NCBI RefSeq assembly: GCF_002995495.1
Contig: NZ_PVZV01000008.1
Location: 186,001 to 250,000 of the forward strand
Length of the DNA: 64,000 nucleotides
Direction: 5' to 3'
From: Actinocorallia populi
GTDB lineage: Bacteria; Actinomycetota; Actinomycetes; Streptosporangiales; Streptosporangiaceae
Every line of letters begins with the position of its first letter. Position 1 is the first letter of the stretch. The notes below the pieces were generated by a model. The model saw nothing but the letters and a program-made list of their open reading frames with translations. It searched no databases and was not told where the DNA came from. This document shows positions 40,902-48,448 of the stretch, one piece after another. A program made the position numbers and the translations under genes.

Positions 40902-43502
40902 TCACGCACCTCCTTTCCAGGTGTCGGAGGGGGGAGCCGCTCGGTGCTTCCGGTCCGCGGTGCCGGGCGGCTGCATCAGGGGGAGGAAGCAGGGGGCCGC
41001 GTCGAGCGCGTGGCCCAGGGCGAACAGGACTCCGGCCGTACCGGTCGCGAAGTCCATCGACAACCGCAGGAGCCGGTCGCCGGGGAAGGCCGTCCCCCCT
41101 TGGTGGACCAGCGCGTGCCAGCGCAGTCCGGCGACGAGGCCGGGCAGGTCCGGGTCGCCGGGGGGCAGCGCGGCGATGAGTCCGGCGCGGCCGTTGAACA
41201 GGCCGGGCTGGACGAAGAACCGCGCCCCGGCGACGGCGCGCAGCCCGGCGAGGGACCCGGCGAGCCGCGGGTCGTCCCGGTGGGACAGGTAGCGGGACAG
41301 GACGGGGACGATGCCCGCCGAGCCCTCCTCCAGGTAGGGCAGGAGGCGCCAGCCCTGGTCGACCTGCAGGGACCCGTCCGGGCCGCGTCTGCAGCGGCGC
41401 AGGTCCTGGGCCAGGGCGTCGCGCGCCAGGTCCAGCAGCGCGGGATCGCCGTCGAGTTCGTAGGCGTGCAGGAACAGCAGCGCCGCCCCGGAGGAGCCGT
41501 GCATCAGCCCGGCCCGCGGGTGCCGGCCGCCGCTGAGCCCGGGGACGCCGTCCGGACCGCCGATCCGCTCGGCGCAGGTCCGGACGATCTCGCGCGCCGG
41601 GTCGGCGAGCCCGAGCCCGAGCAGGCCCAGCGCCAGCCCGGACAGGCCCGAGTACAGGCTCAGGCCCGGGTCGTGGCGGTGCCCGTTCAGGCGGTGCTCG
41701 TCCAGGCAGCGCCCGGCCAGTTCCAGCGCGTCGTCCCGGCGGCCGAGCCGGTGCAGCACGTGGGCGACGCCGATCACGCCGTCGTACAGGCCCAGCCCGT
41801 TGCCGGGCCGCAGCGCGCGGTCCAGCAGCCAGTCCTCGTACTGCGGGAACCGGCCCGCGCCGGTCTCGTACAGGGCCAGCAGGACGCCGGCCGCGCCGGT
41901 GGCGATGTTCACCGCGCCGCCGCCGCGGAACTGGGCGACGTCGCCGGGGAACAGCCGGTCGCCGCGTTCGGGGGTGGCCGAGGCCAGGATCGTGCGGTGC
42001 AGTTCGTCGCGCAGTTCCGGCCATGCCGCCGAGCCCTCCCGGGCCGCCCGGTCCAGGGCGGAGGGGGCCGCGGCGCGGGGGGCGCCCCGTTCGCGCCCGC
42101 CGGTCAGCACCCGCACGGCGTCCTCGATGAGGCGGGGCGGGACGGGGAAGGTCTCGGTGATCAGCGCCCCCAGCCGCGCGGCCTTGCCCGGGTCCAGCGG
42201 GAGGGTGATCGTCACCTGGGGGGCGAACAATCCCAGGACCAGGCAGGCCAGGGCGTAGCGGTCGGCCTCGACGCCGCTCCGGCCGGCCGGGGCGAGGAAG
42301 GCCGGGTGGGCCAGCGCGGGGCGGGCGTCGTCGGCGGCCGGGGAGGCGACCTCGAAGTCGATCAGGACCGGCCGCCCCTCGGCGGTCACCAGGATGTTCT
42401 CCGGGTGCAGGTCGCCGAAGACCACGCCGCGGGCGTGCAGGGCGGCCACCGCCTGCTCGACCTTCGGCAGGATCTCGCAGGCCCAGGCGGTGTACTCGGC
42501 CAGCGCCTCGGGCTCGGGACGGGCGGTGGACAGCGGGTAGCGGTTCACCAGCATGCGCTGGAGCGGTTCGCCGTCGACGAACCCGGTGACGAGGAACTCG
42601 TGCCCGCCGAGGACGAAGTGGTCGACCAGCTCCGGGACCACGTCCAGTCCCTCGAGGCGCCGCAGGATGTCGCGCTCGTGGCGGGAGCGGGCGACCGCGT
42701 CCCTGTTCATGGCGTCGAGACCGGCGTGCGGGCGGGACTCCTTGAGGATGACGCGCCGCCCGTCGCGGTCGTGGCCGAAATAGACGCCGCCGCCGTTGGA
42801 GAACTGGACGACGTTCTCGATCTCGTAGGGGAGGCCGGCGACGGTGACGGCGTTGCGCGCCTCCAGGTGGGGTTCGAGGAACGCCGGCAGGCGGATCCAC
42901 GGCGGGACGGCGAAGGCGACTCCGCGCACGTCGGGGACGAGTTCGCCTTCGCCGTTCTCCAGGGCCAGGACGCGTTCTCCTCGCTCGTCCAGGCAGTGGC
43001 GCTCGGCGAAGGCCCCGTACCTGACGTGGAGCGGCCCCGTCCCGTAACGCAGATCGCTGAGGATGTAGGGGCCCTCGATCCCGTCGAGCAGCTCGTCGAG
43101 CTCCTTGAGGGCGAGTTCGAGTTCCGCCTCGTCCCGCGGGTAGACGGTGATGAACTTCCCGCTGGAGGCGCGGTCGGCGGTCTTGGAGTTCTGCGCGAGC
43201 AGGGCGGGGGCGCCGCGCAGGTGCTTGAAGGCGATCCGCCGCCCGACGCAGTGCTCCCAGACGAGGTCCAGCGCGCGGACGGCGTCCTCGTGCCGGGCCG
43301 AGACGTGGATCTTCCAGCCCTGGGCCGGCAGGTCCCCGGCGTCCTCGGGCGCGTGGTAGACCCAGGTGTCGGTGACGTGGCGCAGCCAGCCGTCCGGCGC
43401 GGGGCCGATCGTCCTGGCGTAGTCCGAGTCCCGCAGCGCCGCGGAGGTGAGCCGGTCGTAGAAGAACGGATCCATCCGGCAGTAGAACTCGTAGCCGTCC
43501 AC
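40902..43502 (-). CDS. lanKC: Class III lanthipeptide synthetase LanKC
   Basis: 866 residues from GTG with GAGAGGGAGAC upstream. N-terminal phospho-Ser/Thr lyase domain about 1-215 (starts DGYEFYCRMDPFFYDRL; KIHVSARHEDAVRAL, AFKHLRG, GKFITVYP). Kinase domain about 225-500: VILKESRPHAG with the ATP Lys (about 252), catalytic loop GVVFGDLHPENILV (about 366) and LIDFEVA (about 381). C-terminal LanC-like cyclase domain about 530-866 with LMHGSSGAALLF (about 667) but without the Cys-Cys-His zinc ligands of classes I, II and IV, which defines class III. It phosphorylates Ser/Thr of the precursor, eliminates phosphate and closes the rings. Orthologous in layout to RamC/AmfT. Confidence 0.95.
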   Translation of the reverse strand: MDGYEFYCRMDPFFYDRLTSAALRDSDYARTIGPAPDGWLRHVTDTWVYHAPEDAGDLPAQGWKIHVSARHEDAVRALDLVWEHCVGRRIAFKHLRGAPALLAQNSKTADRASSGKFITVYPRDEAELELALKELDELLDGIEGPYILSDLRYGTGPLHVRYGAFAERHCLDERGERVLALENGEGELVPDVRGVAFAVPPWIRLPAFLEPHLEARNAVTVAGLPYEIENVVQFSNGGGVYFGHDRDGRRVILKESRPHAGLDAMNRDAVARSRHERDILRRLEGLDVVPELVDHFVLGGHEFLVTGFVDGEPLQRMLVNRYPLSTARPEPEALAEYTAWACEILPKVEQAVAALHARGVVFGDLHPENILVTAEGRPVLIDFEVASPAADDARPALAHPAFLAPAGRSGVEADRYALACLVLGLFAPQVTITLPLDPGKAARLGALITETFPVPPRLIEDAVRVLTGGRERGAPRAAAPSALDRAAREGSAAWPELRDELHRTILASATPERGDRLFPGDVAQFRGGGAVNIATGAAGVLLALYETGAGRFPQYEDWLLDRALRPGNGLGLYDGVIGVAHVLHRLGRRDDALELAGRCLDEHRLNGHRHDPGLSLYSGLSGLALGLLGLGLADPAREIVRTCAERIGGPDGVPGLSGGRHPRAGLMHGSSGAALLFLHAYELDGDPALLDLARDALAQDLRRCRRGPDGSLQVDQGWRLLPYLEEGSAGIVPVLSRYLSHRDDPRLAGSLAGLRAVAGARFFVQPGLFNGRAGLIAALPPGDPDLPGLVAGLRWHALVHQGGTAFPGDRLLRLSMDFATGTAGVLFALGHALDAAPCFLPLMQPPGTADRKHRAAPPSDTWKGGA

Positions 43503-43626
43503 GTCTCCCTCTCGTTCGCCCGCTGGAAACGAGAATTCAGGAAATCGGTGGATACTCCTAGTTGCGAGCCGTCACCTCTCGCGATGGATGATGCACGGGC
43601 GGATCATGCGTTCCGCACCGGTCGGG

Positions 43627-45705
43627 TCAGCGGCACACCCTGGCGGACAGGGGGAGCCCGCGGCTGGAGGAGCCGACCTCGACGGTGTGGCAGCCGCGGA
43701 CGGCCTTCCACCCGCTCTTCCAGACGGAGAAGGAGCGCTGGTCGAGGACGAAGGTGACGCGCCTGGACCGGCCCGGCGCCAGGGTGACCTTCTTGAAGCC
43801 CTTGAGCTGGCGGGGAGGCTCCCCGGCGCTGCGCGGGAAGGTGAGGTAAAGCTGCGGGACGGCCGATCCCGAACGGTTCCCGGTGTTCGTCACGGTCACC
43901 TGGACGCGGTTGCCGGACACCTTCAGCCGGCTGTACTTGAACTTCGTGTACGAGAGTCCGTACCCGAACGGGTAGGCGACGGGGAGTTTGCGGGCGTTGT
44001 ACCGGCGGTACCCGACGTGGAGCCGCTCGGTGTAGCGGACGGTTCCGCCCTTGGCCGCCTTCACACCGGTGAGGGGGAAGGTGACGGGCAGCCGTCCGCC
44101 GGGCTCGGCGTCGCCGTAAAGGACGCGCGCGATGGCCGTGCCGCCGCGCTCGCCGGGGTACCACGCCTGCACCAGGCCGGCGATCCTGTTCCGCCACGGG
44201 GTGAGGACGGGCCCGCCGGTCTGCATGACCACGACGGTGTTGCGGTTGGCGGCGGCGACCCTGCGGATCAGGGCGTCCTGGTCCTCGCGGTCGGGAGCCC
44301 CGCACTTGAGGGTGAGGCACTTGAGGTCCTCGGCCTCCTCCCGCGCGTCGGAGACCACCACGATGGCCACGTCGGCGCGGCGGGCGGTGGCGGCGGCCGC
44401 GGTGAGGCTGGAGCCGTCGGCGTAGGCGACGGTGCCGCCCGCGCGGGCGCGGATGCCTTCCAGCGCGGTGACGGGGTCGCGCGGGGTGACCCGGGAGGAG
44501 CCCACGCCGCTGATGTAGTCGGCGGCGGACGAGCCGATGACGGCGACGCTCGTCCCGGCCTTGAGCGGCAGGACGCCCTTGTTGCGCAGCAGGGTGACGC
44601 CGTTCTCGGCGACGGACTGCGCGGTCCGGTTGCCGGCCGCCACGTCGATGGTCTGCGGCCGGTCGCGGTACCGGGCCCGGTCGAACACGCCGTGCGCGAA
44701 GAGCGTGCGCAGGTAGGCCCGCACCCGCTTGTCGATCTGCCCCCGGGTGATCTTCTTGTCGCGCAGCGCCTCGCTGAGCCGGTCCTTGCTGTACACGAGG
44801 CCGACGGGCATCTCGATGTCCATGCCGCCGCGCACGGACCCCGCCGTGTTCTTCGCGCCGACCAGCCAGTCGGAGGCGACGAATCCGCGGAAGCCCCACG
44901 AGCCGCGCAGGACGGAGCCCAGGAACGCGCCGTTGGAGCAGGAGGGCTTGCCGTTCACCTGGTTGTAGCCGCACATGACGGCGGCGGCGCCGCCCCGGCG
45001 GACCGCGGCCTCGAACGGCGGCAGGTAGATCTCGCGCATCGTCCGGGAGTCGACGACCGCGTTCATCTTGTAGCGGTCGGTCTCCTGGTTGTTGGCAGGG
45101 TAGTGCTTGATCATCGACATGACGCCCTGCTTCTGCGCGGCCCTGATCCAGGGGGCGCCCAGGGCGCCGGTCAGGTACGGGTCCTCGCCGTAGGACTCGT
45201 ATCCCCGTCCGGCGTTGGGGATGCGCAGGATGTCCAGGGCGGGCCCGAGGACGATGTCGTTGCCCCTGCGCCGGCCCTCGTCGCCGACGAGCCTGCCGTA
45301 CCGGGCGGCGGCCGCGGTGGAGAAGCCCGCGCCGAGCGCGATCGGGGCGGGCAGCGCCGTGCCCGGACCCTGCCGGATCCCGGCGGGCCCGCCGCCGGCC
45401 ATGAGCACGGTCGGGACGCCGAGCCGGGGGACGCCCCGGACGGTGCCCTCGTGCGAGTCGGGGTTCGTCTCCGTCGACAGCGGCCCGAGGGCGTCGTCCC
45501 CGGCCATCAGGCCGAGCTTCTCGTCCAGGGTCAGCGCCTTGACCAGCAGCCCGGCGCGCCGGTCCGGCGGCAGGTCGCGGTCGCACCAGGGGCGGGCGGC
45601 CGCGCTCCCGCAGGGGCCGGGGGCGGCGGCCGAGGACCCCGCCACGCTGAGCAGGGGGAGGCCCAGGACGGCGACGAGGGCGACTGCTGTGCTTCGGGAG
45701 ATCAC
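43627..45705 (-). CDS. Secreted glycoside hydrolase family 3 (beta-glucosidase-type)
   Basis: 692 residues from GTG. Signal peptide about 1-28 (AVALVAVLGLPLLSVAGSSAAA). GH3 N-terminal barrel about 50-335, with KHYPANNQE and the nucleophile Asp in FVASDWLVG (about 277). GH3 C-terminal sandwich about 365-560 (ENGVTLLRNKGVLPL) and a fibronectin-III-like end domain about 600-680. It acts outside the cell, probably on beta-glucosides or xylosides. It stands alone, divergent from hen1. The sugar-uptake operon 11 kb away has its own intracellular glycosidases. Confidence 0.92.
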   Translation of the reverse strand: MISRSTAVALVAVLGLPLLSVAGSSAAAPGPCGSAAARPWCDRDLPPDRRAGLLVKALTLDEKLGLMAGDDALGPLSTETNPDSHEGTVRGVPRLGVPTVLMAGGGPAGIRQGPGTALPAPIALGAGFSTAAAARYGRLVGDEGRRRGNDIVLGPALDILRIPNAGRGYESYGEDPYLTGALGAPWIRAAQKQGVMSMIKHYPANNQETDRYKMNAVVDSRTMREIYLPPFEAAVRRGGAAAVMCGYNQVNGKPSCSNGAFLGSVLRGSWGFRGFVASDWLVGAKNTAGSVRGGMDIEMPVGLVYSKDRLSEALRDKKITRGQIDKRVRAYLRTLFAHGVFDRARYRDRPQTIDVAAGNRTAQSVAENGVTLLRNKGVLPLKAGTSVAVIGSSAADYISGVGSSRVTPRDPVTALEGIRARAGGTVAYADGSSLTAAAATARRADVAIVVVSDAREEAEDLKCLTLKCGAPDREDQDALIRRVAAANRNTVVVMQTGGPVLTPWRNRIAGLVQAWYPGERGGTAIARVLYGDAEPGGRLPVTFPLTGVKAAKGGTVRYTERLHVGYRRYNARKLPVAYPFGYGLSYTKFKYSRLKVSGNRVQVTVTNTGNRSGSAVPQLYLTFPRSAGEPPRQLKGFKKVTLAPGRSRRVTFVLDQRSFSVWKSGWKAVRGCHTVEVGSSSRGLPLSARVCR

Positions 45706-45796
45706 AAGCGGACATTCTCGTGTCTGGTGTTACTCGCCAGGAACCCGGCGCGAATAACAAATCGTGCATTTCTCTGATCCGGGGGAGACTGGCGTG

Positions 45797-47206
45797 GTGC
45801 TGCTGACGATCACGATGACTTCGGACGAGAGCGCCCCCGCGACGGACCTGGGCTTCCTGCTCCACAAGCACCCCGACCGCGTGCAGACGTTCGAGCAGGC
45901 CTTCGGGACGGCTCACGTGTTCTACCCGGAGGCCTCTCCCGAGCGCTGCACCGCCGCGCTGCTGCTGGAGGTGGACCCGATCGGCCTCCAGCGGAGCCGG
46001 GGTAAGAACAGCCCGGACTTCTCCCTGAGCCAGTACGTGAACGACCGCCCGTACGCGGCGTCGTCCCTGCTGTCCTCGGCGATGAACGCGGTGTTCCGCA
46101 CCGCGATGCGCGGGCGCTGCCCGTCCCGCCAGGAACTCGCCGACGGGGCCGTCCCGCTGGAGTTGTCGCTGCCCGCGCTGCCCTGCCGCGGCGGGGCGGC
46201 CTACGCGCGGAGGCTGTTCGAGCCGCTCGGCTGGGAGGTCTCCGCCGAGCCCGTCCCGCTGGACGAGCGCTTCCCCGCGTGGGGCGACTCCCGGTACGTC
46301 ACGCTGACCCTGCGCGGGACCGCGCGCCTCGCGGACGCGCTCAACCAGGTGTACGTGCTGCTGCCGGTGCTCGACCAGGCCAAGCACTACTGGCTCGCCC
46401 CCGACGAGGTCGACAAGCTGATCCGCGCGGGCTCCGGCTGGCTGGCCGACCACCCCGAACGGGCCGGGATCACCCGCCGCTACCTGGGCAACCGGAGCAG
46501 GCTGGTGCAGGCCGCGCTCGGTCGCCTCGCCGACGCCGAGGGCCTGCCCGAGGACGCGCTGGAGCTGCCCGAGGCCGACCGGTCGGAGGAGGAGCACGAG
46601 CGCAGGGTCCCGCTGAACGAACGGCGGCTGGAGGCCGTCTCCGCCGCGCTGAAGAAGGAGGAGGCGCGCTCCGTCCTGGATCTGGGATGCGGGCAGGGCA
46701 AGCTGCTCGCCCGGCTGCTGCGCGACCCGTCCTTCGCCCGCGTCGCCGGCGTGGACGTCTCGTACACCGCCGTCGCCATCGCCCGCCGCAGGCTGAAGGT
46801 CGACCGCATGCCCTCCGCGCAGGCCGCGCGGCTGGAGCTGTTCCAGGGCGCGCTGACCTACCTGGACGACAGGTTCCGCGGGTACGACGCCGCCGTGCTG
46901 ATGGAGGTCATCGAGCACGTCGACCCGCCCCGCCTGCCCGCCCTGGCCCGCGTGGTCTTCGGCCACGCGCGGCCCCGGACGGTCGTGGTGACCACGCCCA
47001 ACGTGGAGCACAACGTGCGCTACGAGGGCCTGACGGGGATGCGGCACGCCGACCACCGCTTCGAGTGGACCCGGGCGCAGTTCCGCGAGTGGGCCGAGGA
47101 GGTCTGCGCCCGGTACGGCTACCAGGTCCGCTACGAGCCGGTGGGCGAGGACGACCCGGAGGTCGGCCCGCCCACCCAGATGGGCGTCTTCACCGCCGTG
47201 CGGTGA
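45797..47206 (+). CDS. hen1: Hen1-type 3'-terminal RNA ribose 2'-O-methyltransferase
   Basis: 469 residues. Start set at the second of two adjacent GTGs so the protein begins LLTIT-like, as in other bacterial Hen1; the GTG 3 nt upstream is equally possible. N-terminal Hen1-specific domain about 1-240 (ATDLGFLLHKHPDR, LYLLP-type YVLLPVLDQAKHYW). Methyltransferase domain about 285-469: SAM site LDLGCGQGKLLARLL, Mn2+-binding residues in EVIEHVDPPRL, and TPNVEHN with DHRFEWTRAQF. It marks repaired RNA 3' ends against re-cleavage. Its partner Pnkp, normally adjacent, is not in this window. The 3' end overlaps the convergent methyltransferase gene by 17 bp. Confidence 0.93.
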   Translation: MLLTITMTSDESAPATDLGFLLHKHPDRVQTFEQAFGTAHVFYPEASPERCTAALLLEVDPIGLQRSRGKNSPDFSLSQYVNDRPYAASSLLSSAMNAVFRTAMRGRCPSRQELADGAVPLELSLPALPCRGGAAYARRLFEPLGWEVSAEPVPLDERFPAWGDSRYVTLTLRGTARLADALNQVYVLLPVLDQAKHYWLAPDEVDKLIRAGSGWLADHPERAGITRRYLGNRSRLVQAALGRLADAEGLPEDALELPEADRSEEEHERRVPLNERRLEAVSAALKKEEARSVLDLGCGQGKLLARLLRDPSFARVAGVDVSYTAVAIARRRLKVDRMPSAQAARLELFQGALTYLDDRFRGYDAAVLMEVIEHVDPPRLPALARVVFGHARPRTVVVTTPNVEHNVRYEGLTGMRHADHRFEWTRAQFREWAEEVCARYGYQVRYEPVGEDDPEVGPPTQMGVFTAVR

Positions 47207-48005
47207 ACAGGAAGTTGCGCGGGAACCCCTCCACCTCGCGGGGGAGGGGCTCCCACGGCCAGCGCCCGAAGGACGCGCCGGGCTCACCCGGGCATTTCAC
47301 CTCGGAAGGCTGCCAGCCGCAGTCGGCCAGGAAGTCCTCCGGCCGGTCGGTGCCGAACAGCCAGGGGCAGCCGTCCTCGGTGAGCCTGCGCAGCCCCTCG
47401 CGGGAGAACTCGCTGACCATCGACTGGTGGCTGAGCAGGTCGCCCGCCAGCACGCTTCCCGGCGCGGACAGCTCCGCCACCCCGCCCACGAGGGTGCGGG
47501 CGTCCTCCTCGGGCAGGTAGAAGAGCAGCCCCTCGGCGATCCACAGGGTGGGCGCGCCGGGGTCCCAGCCGGCCTCCCGCAGCGCGGACGGCCAGTCGCC
47601 GGTCAGGTCCGCCGGGACGGTCCTGCGCTCGCAGCCGTGCCGGGCGCCGAGCCCGGCCAGCTCCTCGTCCTTGGCCTCCAGCAGCGCGGGCCGGTCCACC
47701 TCGTAGACGACCGCGCCGGGCCGCCACGCCAACCGGGCCGTCCGGGTGTCCAGCCCCGCGGCCAGCAGGACGACCTGGCCGGACGCCCCGGCGACCGCCT
47801 CGTCCAGGTAGCGGGTGCGGATCGCGATGAACTCCTTGACGCCCGGGTTGCCGTAGCGCTCCAGCAGCCGGAAGCCCTCCTCCCCGGCCAGGTCGGCGGC
47901 GTACGGGTCGGTGAACAGCGCGTCCGGCAGCCCGGACTCGTGCGCCCGTACGGCCGCCGTCCAGCGGGCGGTCGCCGCGACCGCCTCCTCCTTGCGTTCG
48001 TGCAC
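47190..48005 (-). CDS. SAM-dependent O-methyltransferase (PPM/leucine carboxyl methyltransferase-like, TIGR00027 type)
   Basis: 271 residues from GTG with GGAGATCCC upstream. Motifs: ARWTAAVRAHESGLPDALFTDPYAA (start of family), VVLLAAGLDTRTARLAW (SAM loop), YEVDRPALLEAK, LWIAEGLLFYLPEEDA. These are the marks of the actinobacterial PPM-like O/carboxyl methyltransferases often found in polyketide clusters. It is 8 bp after the thioesterase gene and the last member of the PKS operon, so a carboxyl or hydroxyl group of the polyketide is a likely target (inference). Confidence 0.88.
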   Translation of the reverse strand: MHERKEEAVAATARWTAAVRAHESGLPDALFTDPYAADLAGEEGFRLLERYGNPGVKEFIAIRTRYLDEAVAGASGQVVLLAAGLDTRTARLAWRPGAVVYEVDRPALLEAKDEELAGLGARHGCERRTVPADLTGDWPSALREAGWDPGAPTLWIAEGLLFYLPEEDARTLVGGVAELSAPGSVLAGDLLSHQSMVSEFSREGLRRLTEDGCPWLFGTDRPEDFLADCGWQPSEVKCPGEPGASFGRWPWEPLPREVEGFPRNFLFTARR

Positions 48006-48013
48006 GGGATCTC

Positions 48014-48448
48014 CTAACGACTCTGGACCTGGGAAAGGACGCGCCGCATCGACTCGGGGAAACGGGCGGGGACGAGATGGCCGTTGGCGTCGGTGGTGAC
48101 GCAGGCGATCCGCTGCTCCCCGGTGGCGACGAGCTCCTCGCCGCCGTCGGGGAGCTGCCGCCAGTACTCGAACGTCATCACCGACTGGGTCTGGCCCAGC
48201 TCGCCCTGCCGCATCCGCACCACGACCTCGTCGAACACCCGCAGCTCGCGCAGGTAGTCGCAGTGGCAGCTGACGGTCAGCAGCCGCACCCCGTCGGCGA
48301 ACCCGGCGACGACGTCGGGCGTGTAGTCCCGCAGGAACAGCTCGCGGGCCCTGCCCTGCCACCGGATGTAGTTGACGTAGTTGACGTTGCCGAGGAGGTC
48401 GGTGTCCTCGATGGTGACGATGTGCCGGTACTCGTAGGCGTCGCCCAT
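48014..48448 (-). CDS. Hotdog thioesterase of the enediyne-PKS type (E10/E7-like)
   Basis: 144 residues. YRHIVTIEDTDLLGNVNYVNYIRWQGRARELFL is the 4HBT fold signature as found in SgcE10/CalE7; it lacks the usual catalytic Asp and uses the Asn/Arg-type pocket of this subgroup (NVNYVNY...R). It releases the polyene chain from the ACP of the iterative PKS; in known systems PKSE plus this enzyme gives a linear C15 heptaene. Its ATG shares one base with the PKS stop (TGATG), so the two are translationally coupled. Confidence 0.9.
   Translation of the reverse strand: MGDAYEYRHIVTIEDTDLLGNVNYVNYIRWQGRARELFLRDYTPDVVAGFADGVRLLTVSCHCDYLRELRVFDEVVVRMRQGELGQTQSVMTFEYWRQLPDGGEELVATGEQRIACVTTDANGHLVPARFPESMRRVLSQVQSR

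Noticed and set aside
43604-47287. A 1200-codon minus-strand open frame spanning hen1 and the GH3 gene
   Set aside because: It crosses several genes in shadow frames, gives only low-complexity Arg/Gly/Pro/Ala sequence, and has no recognisable domain.
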